From Branchinecta lynchi (Eukaryota > Arthropoda > Branchiopoda > Anostraca > Branchinectidae): 64,000 bases of DNA. A program made the translations under genes and the position numbers. Location of the stretch: NCBI GenBank assembly GCA_023053575.1, contig JAKZAP010000018.1:13730202-13794201 (forward strand), written 5' to 3'. Of the stretch, positions 44,001 to 53,263 are shown piece after piece. Under the pieces are notes generated by a model. It saw nothing but the letters and a program-made list of their open reading frames with translations. It made no database searches and was not told where the DNA came from. The number at the start of each line of letters is the position of its first letter. Position 1 is the first letter of the stretch.

Positions 44001-44103
44001 CGGTTCTGCTTACAAATGGTCACAGCAAAGCCACGAATTGACAAACTCCTACTTTCATCCTCCGGCCCAGTCTTGCAAGTGCCATATGAGCTTCCAGCTC
44101 TTG
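41026..44103 (-). mobile_element. family B element containing a nested family A element
   Basis: Left edge TATGGCACTCGCCC...AAGTGC (eroded 3' hairpin) with its GGTC run. Repeated core units follow to about 42440, with a duplicated segment of roughly 620 bp (41240-41830 and 41850-42430 are closely similar). The 5' subterminal array (42480-42831) is next, then the nested A copy, then the remaining 5' end, closing with CAAGTGCCATATGAGC and CAGCTCTTG at 44103. Without the A insert, B is about 1.96 kb. Confidence 0.78.
42832..43945 (-). mobile_element. family A element nested in family B, with defined insertion site
   Basis: Comparison with the intact B sequence at 23628-23650 shows that AAATGCA|TTACCAAACG has become AAATGCA-[A element]-TTACAAACG. 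In element sense (minus) the insert starts CAAGACC after an A and ends in a T run before TGCATT: an A|T target with no duplication. Four A units and both terminal segments are present. A 15-bp-arm perfect palindrome (42859-42889) replaces part of the 3' segment. Confidence 0.82.
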
Positions 44104-45671
44104 TTTTTAGTAATCAAGCTTCTAGACGGAGAAAATTGACTGACTGCCGTTATAAATCGCAAAAATAATTTCTACTTATTAGGAATCGCGATGATATTTA
44201 CAAATACTCTGCTTTTTATGTTGTCTCCATGTTGGGTTTTTATTTCGGAGAGTCATGTGAAATATAAAGATCTACGTGATAAGTCTTACCGTGTAATCTG
44301 AAATCATCCTGAAGTCGACAAGAACAAAGACACTATTGCCCTGATAAGAGCAAGAAGAGCGTCTAACATACTGCCGACTCACATAAACTCCGTCTGACGT
44401 GCATCACGAAAACAAAGAAACTTTAATAACTTCTGGAAATACGTAGGTGTAAGTTAAGACAGTTTTAGAAAGACCTCGTGATCCGTTTCAGAAAACCCTG
44501 GGTTTGAATCTTAAAGTAGCAAGGGAACAAATACTCGTATTTGTTACTACAGTAGATAAAGTTTATCTTCCAATGTTCTAGGTTCTAACACACGTGACTT
44601 GTTCGAAACTCTGCCCTTGATTACAAACCCGTCCTGGCTGCTTAAGCCTCATTCGGCATCTTTTGCTTGGATTAGTAATCACAGAAAAACTTACATGGCC
44701 GGTATTTCTGACCAACTAGCCCTTCAGAAGCAACAAGCGGGAGTCTGGTGCGGTTCGAACAGAGCCAAACGCAGCAAATGCAAACATCAGTGTATTGCCG
44801 TTGGGGTGGACACAAGTGCCACGGGAAACGGAAATGGATGGAAACTAGTGAATCAGTAATACAAAAGACGGGTGGCTTTAACGTGCTTAAAATCAACTTT
44901 CCGGTATTCTCGGAATTCCGGCCGAGCCACCGACACGACAGAACTAAAATCGGACAGGCCCATTCCGCATGCCATTTTACTTACACAGTGCGGAATCGAA
45001 TTAAGTTAGATAAACACATTTTTACCTGCCTAAGGCCCAAACTATACCAACAACGTGAAATCTCATCAAAAACAATACATTTCAATACATTTCAACAATA
45101 CGTTCGAGATTTATAGAGCTTACAGAAGACGGTCATATTTACGATGCCGGATTCCAGTCTCGGGATCCAAAAAAAGACACTCGACGAAATAAATACGGCG
45201 TACTATGAACAGGTAATCAATAATTAAAGGAAATGTGTGAATCCCTAATTACTGTTCCATTCTTTCATCAAAACTTGTATTTTGTGCCTGATACATCTTA
45301 ATGGCATTGTTTGATTCTGGCTAAAGTATAGTCGAGATTTTCGAGGCCTCTTACGACTCCTGTGACGGGCGTATTCAGGCGTTCTCTCGCAACAATCCCG
45401 AATATAATCCTAGATAACTGGTGCATCAGAGAAGCAGTAATTGACTATCTTAGATTACAAAAGCGACAATCCGACGATCTTGCTCCGTTGCAAGATTACC
45501 GAGTCGACGATCCAAGAACGAATCCGAATTGTCAGATTGCCAGAGAAAGCCAATTTCCATTATCTGGATTGTTAGATAAAGCGTCTTTTGGAGAATCCGG
45601 ATTGCGAATCGTCAGTCTCGATTGTCGCCGAAAAACGCCTTTCTTCATAGCCAAAGAGTGGGTAATTCTGG
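44104..45671. other. stretch with a degenerate family A remnant
   Basis: 44890-45175 looks like an eroded plus-orientation A copy (AAATCTCATCAAAA, TCGAGATTTATAG-GCTTACAG, GGGATCC). Elsewhere small frames (44599-44859, 45362-45688) show no recognisable domain. Confidence 0.4.
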
Positions 45672-45875
45672 GTTTACGCACTGCGTAAAATCCGAGCGTA
45701 TTTTGAGATCCTAGCGTAATTAACGTACGTATTTGAGCATGAAAAAATTTCTAGCAATACGGACATATTTAGATACAAACCGGACCGATTTCACAAATAC
45801 GTCCGAGTTGCCGAAATACGTGCGTAAAATATGCTCGTATTTCGAAATACGCTCGGATTTACGCAGTGTGTAAAC
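45672..45875. mobile_element. inverted-repeat element, about 204 bp (MITE-like)
   Basis: Terminal arms of about 33 bp begin GTTTACGCACTGCGTAAA and end CGCAGTGTGTAAAC; TCCGAGCGTATTT and its complement continue the pairing. No coding capacity; target duplication unclear. Confidence 0.7.
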
Positions 45876-46086
45876 GTAGCATAAACCTGTTTGTCTCGGT
45901 TTTTGCACTGATGTGAACAAAATTTCAAAATTCAAAACTTAAAGCGGGTGCAATGTTCCTGGTCCCAGGATTTTCAGGAAAAGACTGTAGAGGAGGAAAA
46001 TATTCCAAAATGTTGAGAAAGGAACATTAAAAAAACGAGCTTATACATTTGCTTCTAAGCTCCTTTTTTGGAATCCCAATGAGAAT

Positions 46087-48270
46087 ATGAGAAAGGGAGA
46101 TATTGGGGAAGAATTTTGGGGGGATTTTGGAGTAAAACGATGTATAACCGTTGAAGAAAATGAAAGTTTGAAACAGGTGATAAAGGAAGACGAGGCATTC
46201 AAAGTGTTACAGTTCATGAAAAATGGAAGAGCTCCCGGAATAGATGGACTAGGTTATGAGTTCTATAAGGAATTTTGGAGTGAAGTTGGTGATTTCTCAG
46301 TGAGAGTGATGAATGAGTACCTGACAAAAGGTTATCCGGAAGAGGAAGTAGCAGTTATCTCATTATTATATAAAGGAGGAGAAAAATCGGACTTGCAAAA
46401 CTGGAGGCCAATAGCGCTATTGTGCTGCGACTATAGAATATGCACGAAAATCTTAGCAAAGAGATTAGAAGGGACTCTGGAAGACATACTTGGAAACTAC
46501 CAACACGGTGGAATTAAGGGCAGGAAAGCGCAACACATACTGAGCGTAATAAGGGACTTGATTCAGAGAAGAGACGAAGATCTGCTTAGAAATCCAAATC
46601 TGTGGAAACTGGTGGCCCTGATAAGTGTTGATATAGTTAAGGCATATGACTCTGTTCTCCGAGAATTGTTGTGGATGTTAATGAAGAAGAAATTCGAATT
46701 CTCTGCAGAGGTAGTGTCTATGTTCGCTAATATGTACAGGAAGCCAAGAGCTGTTGTTAAGATTAATAGTTCATTAACAAGAAGTGTGAACATGGAAAAA
46801 GGCCTGAAGCAAGGTGACCCAATTGCCCCAGTTTTGTTTGAATTGTATGTAGACCCCCTGTTCAAGTATGTTGACGAAAGGATCACAGGCCTGTTCCTAG
46901 GCGATCAGATATATCTGAAGTCCATGGCCTTTTTAGATGACGGGACATTTATTGCTGGAGGAACGGAAGACATCAAGAACGTCAGTGAAGCTCTAGAGTG
47001 GTATGAGAAACATTTTCACATAAAAATCCACCGAAAAAAGAGCAATATTTTACCGCTGGGAAACCGTCAAGATTACTCGGAGGCTCTTAGTGAGACTTGG
47101 ATACAAGAAGCAAGTAAAGCCAAAATACTCGGAGTGAATTTTGTAAGTGAGATGAACGGAGAGATACACTGGGAAGAAACTATCCGAAAGTTCGAGGGAG
47201 TGTTGAGTGGTCAAGAGGGTGGTGTTATCAGGACGATTTTTGAAAGAGTTGATTTTGTAAATATATATTGCATGCCGGTTTTGTTCTATGCTGGGCCGGT
47301 TTTTATACTAGAGGAGAAGCATGCAAAGAGAGTTGAAAGAAGTGTTTGGCGTTTTGTGTGGAAAGGAAAGTTGGAAAAATTAAGCATGAAGATGTTGTAC
47401 GTACCCAGAACACAAGGAGGATTGGGAGTGATAGATTTCAGATGCGTTTGTGAGTCATTGAATATAAGAAATGTGTGTGAGTTAGTGACCAGGCAAGAGT
47501 GCACTACAGTCCTGCTACGAGGATGGGTATTACCTGTAATAAATGAAGACGATGATGAACGGGTAAAGGAAAAACTTAAAACGGTACCAAAGGATATCCA
47601 AAAAGCAGCTTTGACACTGCGGGACCTCAAGAATTCGGGAATTTTTAAGGATGATATTGATAACAAGGAAAGGAAAAAATTGGTAGATTCATTTTTAAAA
47701 GGTAAAAGTGAGACCGAGATTGATTTCCAAGCAAAACGGAATGAACCATTTGTGAATTATGAAAAAGCATTTGAAAACTGGAATGCATCAAAAAACCGCC
47801 CCCAAGAAAAAGAAACCATGTTTATGGTAATTCATGGGATTTTACCGTACAGAAACCGGGTAAGCCGTTTCTTGAGTAGCGAAAATCCGCTATGTCAGCT
47901 GTGCAAGATTGAGGTAGTTGACGGTATGAAGCACGAGTTCCTGGAGTGCCAGTTTAATGGTGAAATTTTTAAAAATATTTTTGAAATTTTTAAAAGGGAG
48001 GGTGTAAAAATTGAAAGTTTAGAAGAAAAGAAAATGGCTCTGAAATTGTGTTTTGAAATTGGTGCTGCAAAAGAGAAAGAACAGGCTATGGTCTTCTTGA
48101 TGACTGCAGTCTGTGTCCACGTGTGGAAAATGAGGAAGAAAGGTAAAAGTATAAATTTCCTGAGGTTCTACAGTTGGATCCACAGTATGGTTGAAATAAA
48201 TTCGCAGAGTGAGTTATGGAATAGATCCGTGGATGTGGGATGGTTGAATGATGCGTTAAAAATTTTATGA
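46087..48270 (+). CDS. LINE reverse transcriptase (ORF2 C-terminal two-thirds)
   Basis: A 727-codon frame encodes a reverse transcriptase of L1/Tx1-like type. It has GRAPGIDGL near residue 47, NWRPIALL (105-112), motif A SVDIVKAYD around 180-188, KGLKQGDPIAPVLFE (238-252) and motif C as FLDDG (282-286). Both catalytic aspartates are kept, but the usual Ala of the ADD triplet is Leu. A C-terminal zinc knuckle CX2CX9HX4C lies near residues 614-631 (CQLC...HEFLEC). The frame stays open upstream to about 45990 with LINE-like sequence, so the ATG at 46087 is internal, not the true start. The lack of stops suggests recent insertion. Confidence 0.85.
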   Translation: MRKGDIGEEFWGDFGVKRCITVEENESLKQVIKEDEAFKVLQFMKNGRAPGIDGLGYEFYKEFWSEVGDFSVRVMNEYLTKGYPEEEVAVISLLYKGGEKSDLQNWRPIALLCCDYRICTKILAKRLEGTLEDILGNYQHGGIKGRKAQHILSVIRDLIQRRDEDLLRNPNLWKLVALISVDIVKAYDSVLRELLWMLMKKKFEFSAEVVSMFANMYRKPRAVVKINSSLTRSVNMEKGLKQGDPIAPVLFELYVDPLFKYVDERITGLFLGDQIYLKSMAFLDDGTFIAGGTEDIKNVSEALEWYEKHFHIKIHRKKSNILPLGNRQDYSEALSETWIQEASKAKILGVNFVSEMNGEIHWEETIRKFEGVLSGQEGGVIRTIFERVDFVNIYCMPVLFYAGPVFILEEKHAKRVERSVWRFVWKGKLEKLSMKMLYVPRTQGGLGVIDFRCVCESLNIRNVCELVTRQECTTVLLRGWVLPVINEDDDERVKEKLKTVPKDIQKAALTLRDLKNSGIFKDDIDNKERKKLVDSFLKGKSETEIDFQAKRNEPFVNYEKAFENWNASKNRPQEKETMFMVIHGILPYRNRVSRFLSSENPLCQLCKIEVVDGMKHEFLECQFNGEIFKNIFEIFKREGVKIESLEEKKMALKLCFEIGAAKEKEQAMVFLMTAVCVHVWKMRKKGKSINFLRFYSWIHSMVEINSQSELWNRSVDVGWLNDALKIL

Positions 48271-49107
48271 TTGAAGTGTAGGTAACCGGTATTTTTAAAA
48301 AATTGTATAATAAAAATTCAAATTTTGGTTGGTTTTGTTGTTTTTGTTTTGGGCAGTCAAACTTTCAACCTGATATTTTTTAAGGAACTGAAGTGTTATT
48401 TAGAATCTCCTTGCTAGTTTTCCTTTGTTGTAAAGGAAGGAGATTTTAAATCGGGAGTTTGGTTGTTGGTTTTTGGTTGTTTTTTTGTAGGTGAGTGAAG
48501 GAATAAGTTTTAAGGTTTTTTGTTGTTTTTTCATTGAAGTAATTTTTTGCCACTGTAAGAGAGATTCTCTAAGGACGGTAGAGCATCTTGAAACAGGTAG
48601 TGCGTGATTTTAAAATTTTTGTTTTTTGGTGGTTGTTTATTCCTGATCGAACCTATAAAATTTGACTGCTTGATTCGAATTGGAAAAAATTGTACATATT
48701 TTGTGTTTTTGCCAGGTTTTAAAAATATGAGTAGATTAATGGTAAAGAAGAAAATATATTTAATGGTTGTAAAATATGGTAGATAAAATTTAATATTGTT
48801 AGAAAAAATGAGAAAAGGGTAGATTTAGGTTGTAGGTTTAGATTTTATAGAGAAAGGGTTTTTGAATGAGAGAGTGAGTTTTGATGAGAATATTTAATAT
48901 AAAAATTAAAATCTTGAAAGGAGAAGTTAAAATTTAGAGTTGATAAATTACAAAGATAATAGGTTTAAGATGAAAGTGTAGGTGACGTTAAAGTAGGGTA
49001 AATTTTTACGTAAATTTTGTAGTAACGTCACTGAGTTGGAGGTGGAGACGTAGCCACTTGTTTTGGTTCAATCCAAAGCAAGAAAAAATGAAAAAGAAGC
49101 TACGCGG
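48271..49107 (+). other. LINE 3' UTR with conserved inverted block
   Basis: T/G-rich UTR ending in GTAGGTGACGTTAAAG ... GTAACGTCACTGAG ... GGAGACGTAGCCAC ... GCTACGCGGGAATTA before poly(A). The TGACGTTA/TAACGTCA pair could form a stem. The same blocks recur at 63590-63760. Confidence 0.7.
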
Positions 49108-49108
49108 G

Positions 49109-49143
<35 letters not shown>

Positions 49144-49171
49144 CTTAAAAAAAACAAAAAAAAAAAACAAA

Positions 49172-49703
49172 CAAAATATTTTTAAACAGCTAATGTTATA
49201 GTCGATTATAGGGTAAGAAGACATGCTGAACACGAATATGCAAAACATTCTTGTCCGACAAGTAGTTCGCCCGGAATCCGGCAGAAAACGGAAAGTTGGT
49301 TAAAAGTAAAAGTTTCATTTGGAGTTGATTAAATGTTCGATTTAGGAGTAATAAGACATGTTGGACACGACAGTGAAAACCATTTTCTCGCCGGACGAGT
49401 AGTTTGTCTGGAATCCGTCAAAAACCGGAAAGTTGGTTAAAAGTAACAGTTTAATTTGAAGTTGATTAAATGTTCGGTTTAGGGGTAAGCAGACATGCTG
49501 AATACATATGTGAAAAGCATTTCTACCCGGACAACTAATTCGCCCGGAATCCGGCAAAAGCCGGAAAATTTGTTAAAAGTAACCAGTTTTATTTGAAGTT
49601 GATTAGATGACAGATTTGGGAGTAGGAAGAGACGCTAAGTCTGTATATGACAGTCATCTTTTAACTGGACATATAATTCGTCCGGAATCCGGTTGTAACC
49701 GGG
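49172..49703 (-). mobile_element. family A fragment between LINE and family B insertions
   Basis: Starts mid-element (ACAAAATATTTTTAAACAGC), carries four A units and stops at GGTTGTAACCGGG where a B element begins. Both ends are cut by other insertions. Confidence 0.68.
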
Positions 49704-50542
49704 TTTTTTTATGGCACTTGAGCTTACTCAAGTGCCATATAGCGATTGTAATTTCTCTCCGTCAGTCGGTCTGTCGGTCCCGGTTTTGCTAGTTCGGGCA
49801 CTTCCAGATAAGCTAGGACGATGAAACTTGGCAGGCATATCAGGAACTGGACCAGATTAAATTAGAAAGGTCGATTCCCCGATCCGACCATCTGGAGGGG
49901 AGTGGAGGGAGGGGGAGTCCGGAAAAAATAGGAAAAATGAGATATTTTTAGCTTACGAACGGGTGATCGGATCTTAATGAAACTTGATATGTGGAAGGAC
50001 TTCGTGTCTCAGACCCTCCATTTTAAATCCAGACCGGCGTGTCATTGGGGGGAGTTGGAGGGGGAAACCGGAAATCTTGGAAAACACTTAGAGTGGAGGG
50101 ATCCGGATGAAACTTGGTGGAAAGTACAAGCATATAACCGGAACGGATCCGCTCACTTTGGGGGACTTGGGGGGGGGGGGAGAAGTCCGAATTTGTAGTG
50201 ATCCCCCGAGTTCCGTGCTTCCTGATGTGCTGGGATGATGGAAATTGACAGGCATGTCTGGGACCCGACCAGATTAAATAGGAAATCGTCAATTCCCCGA
50301 TTCGACCAGCTGGGGGGGGGAGTGGAGGGAGGGTGCGCCTGCGAACGGGTGATCGGATCTTGATGAAAGTTGATATTTAGGATGACCTCGTGTCTCAGAC
50401 ATCTCACTTTAAATCCGGGCCAGATCCGAAGACACTGGGAGGAGTGGGAGGAGGGAGCCGGAAATTTTGAGAAACGCTTAGAGTGGAGGGATCGGGATGA
50501 AACTTGGTGGGAAAAACAAGCACAAGTCCTAGACACGTCATT
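49704..50542 (-). mobile_element. family B element, runs into the assembly gap
   Basis: The left edge is a T run followed by a perfect 3' hairpin (ATGGCACTTGAG / CTCAAGTGCCAT, 4-nt loop; 49711-49738). Then come GCGATTG and the GGTC run and three core units up to the N gap. The 5' end is not seen. Confidence 0.72.
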
Positions 50543-50642
50543 NNNNNNNNNNNNNNNNNNNNNNNNNNNNNNNNNNNNNNNNNNNNNNNNNNNNNNNNNN
50601 NNNNNNNNNNNNNNNNNNNNNNNNNNNNNNNNNNNNNNNNNN
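50543..50642. other. assembly gap, 100 N
   Basis: One hundred undetermined bases inside repeat-rich DNA. A frame drawn through it is an artefact. Confidence 0.99.
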
Positions 50643-50788
50643 CTCCGTTTTAGCAGGCAAGCAGACAGGCACCAGTTTCAAACTGAAGATGGACTAAAAT
50701 CTAAAAGTGCTAAATATGTGAGGCAGTTGCCCGGCCCCACAGCCAATATTTCTTCTTTAAGTGATCAATAGTAACATTTAGAGAAAAA

Positions 50789-53263
50789 CAAGAGCTACGA
50801 GCTCATATGGCACTTGTTACGAGTAGGCACGGCTCGGTTATGTCAATGATATATCTAGTGTTTGCTAGGTGTCTTCCCACCAAGTTTCATCTCGATCCCT
50901 CCACTCATAGCGTTTTCCAATATTTCCGGTTCTCCCCTCCAGCTCCCCCCAAAAGTCACCAGATCCGGTCCGGATTTTAAGTGGGTCGTCTGAGGCATGA
51001 GGTCTTTCCAAATATCAAGTTTCATCGAGATCCGGTCACCCGTTCAAAAGTTATAAATACCTCAAGATTCCGGATTCCCCCTCCCTCCACTCCCCCAACA
51101 GTGCCCGAATCGGCTCGGTCATGTCAATGATGTATCTAGTGTTTGCTAGGTGTCTTCCCACCAAGTTTCATCTCGATCCCTCCACTCATAGCGTTTCCCA
51201 AGATTTCCGGTTAACCCCTACAGCTCCCCCAAAAGTCACCGGATCCGGTCCGGATTTTAAGTGGGTCGTCTGAGGCATGAGGCCTTTCCAAATATCAAGT
51301 TCTATCGAGATCTGATCCCCCGTTCAAAAGTTATAAATACCTCAAGATTCCGGATTCCCCCTCCCTCCACTCCCCCCACTGTGCCCGAATTGGCTCGGTT
51401 ATGTCAATGATGTATCTTCACACCAAGTTTCATCTCGATCCCTCCACTCACAGCGTTTCCCAAGATTTCCGGTTACCCCCTCCAGCTCCCCCCAAAAGTC
51501 ACCGGATCCGGTCCGGATTTTAAGTGGGTCGTCTGAGGCATGAGGTCGTTCTAAATATCAAGTTTCATCGAGATCCGGTCACCTGTTAAAAAGTTATAAA
51601 TACCTCAAGATTCCGGATTCCCCTCCCTCCACTCCCCCGACAGTGCCCGAATCGGCTCGGTCATGTCAATGATGTATCTAGTGTTTACTAGGTGTCTTCC
51701 CACCAAGTTTCATCTCGACCCCTCCACTCATAGCGTTTCCCAAGATTTCCGGTTGCCTCCTCCAGCTCCCCCCAAAAGTCACCGGATCCGGTCCGGATTT
51801 TAAGTGGGTCGTCTGAGGCATGAGGTCTTTCCAAATATCAAGTTCCATCGAGATCCGATCACCCGTTCAAAAGTTATAAATACCTCAAGATTCCGGATTC
51901 CCCCTCCCTCCACTCCCCCCCCACAGTACCCGAATCGGCTCGGTTATGTCAATGATGTATCTAGTGTTTGCTAGGTGTCTTCCCACCAAGTTTCATCTCG
52001 ATCCCTCCACTCATAGCGTTTCCCAAGATTTCCGGTTGCCCCCTCCAGCTCCCCCCAAAAGTCACCGGATCTGGTCCGGATTTTAAGTACGTCGTCTGAG
52101 GCATGAGGCCTTTCCAAATATCAAGTTCCATCGAGATCTGATCACCCGTTCAAAAGTTATAAATACCTCAAGGTTCCGGATTCCCCCTCCCTCCACTCCC
52201 CCCCACAGTGCCCGAATCGGCTCGGTTATGTCAATGATGTATCTAGTGTTTGCTAGGTGTCTTCCCACCAAGTTTCATCTCGATCCCTACATAGCGTTTC
52301 CCAAGATTTCCGGTTGCCCCCTCCAGCTCCCCCCAAAAAGTCACCGGATCCGGTCCGGATTTTAAGTGGGTCGTCTGAGGCATGAGGTCGTTCCAAATAT
52401 CAAGTTTCGTCGAGATCCGATCACCCGTTCAAAAGTTATAAATACCTCAAGATTCCGGATTCCCCCTCCCTCCACTCCCCCCCCCCCCCCCCCCCCCACA
52501 GTACCCGAATCGGCTCGGTTATGTCAATGATGTATCTAGTGTTTGCTAGGTGTCTTCCCACCAAGTTTCATCTCGATCCCTCCACTCACAGCGTTTCCCA
52601 AGATTTCCGGTTGCCCCCTCCAGCTCCCCCCAAAAGTCACCGGATCCGGTCCGGATTTTAAGTACGTCGTCTGAGGCATGAGGTTTTTCCAAATATCAAG
52701 TTCCATCGAGATCCGATCACCCGTTCAAAAGTTATAAATACCTCAAGGTTCCGGATTCCCCCTCCCTCCACTCCCCCCACAGTGCCCGAATCGGCTCGGT
52801 TATGTCAATGATGTATCTAGTGTTTGCTAGGTGTCTTCCCACCAAGTTTCATCTCGATCCCTCCACTCATAGCGTTTCCCAAGATTTCCGGTTGCCCCCT
52901 CCAGCTCCCCCCAAAAGTCACCGGATCCGGTCCGGATTTTAAGTGGGTCGTCTGAGGCATGAGGTCGTTCCAAATATCAAGTTTCATCGAGATCCGATCA
53001 CCCGTTCAAAAGTTAAAAATACCTCAAGATTCCGGATTCCCCCTCCCTCCACTCCCCCCACGGTGCTCGGATCGGGGAAGTGACTATTTCCAACTTAATC
53101 ATTTGGGGTCCCTGATACGCTTGCCAAGTTTTATCGTCCTAGCTTATCTGGAAGTGCCCGAACTAGCAAAACCTGGACAGACCGACAGACCGACAGACCG
53201 ACGGACGGACAGAAATTGCGATCGCTATATGGCACTTGGCCGAAGGGCAAGTGCCATAAAAAA
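50789..53263 (+). mobile_element. family B element, complete, 2.48 kb
   Basis: Starts CAAGAGCTACGAGCTCATAT (5' stem GAGCTacGAGCTC) then ATATGGCACTTG. Eight tandem core units follow, then a terminal unit with AGACCGACAGACCGACGG, then TATATGGCACTTGGCC-GAAGG-GCAAGTGCCATAAAAAA. The flanks are GAGAAAA at the 5' side and TGCTGCC at the 3' side, fitting an A|T target without duplication. No coding capacity. Best reference copy of the family. Confidence 0.82.
50831..53070. repeat. tandem array of eight about 281-bp family B units
   Basis: Units start at CGGCTCGGTTATGTCAATG near 50831, 51111, 51391, 51653, 51935, 52217, 52511 and 52793. The units are closely similar, differing mainly in poly-C length and small indels, which implies recent expansion. 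Confidence 0.9.

Larger units (their letters stand above)
45960..49140 (+). mobile_element. LINE of the L1/Tx1-like group, 5'-truncated, with poly(A)
   Basis: Contains the RT half of ORF2, an 860-bp 3' UTR and a poly(A) run at about 49108-49140, with further A-rich sequence to about 49170. The endonuclease and ORF1 are absent; coding similarity fades upstream of about 45990. A/T-rich sequence and family A repeats follow directly, so the LINE inserted in or next to an A copy. Confidence 0.82.

Noticed and set aside
50370..50771. Frame crossing the run of N
   Set aside because: It is held open only by undetermined bases; both sides are repeat sequence.
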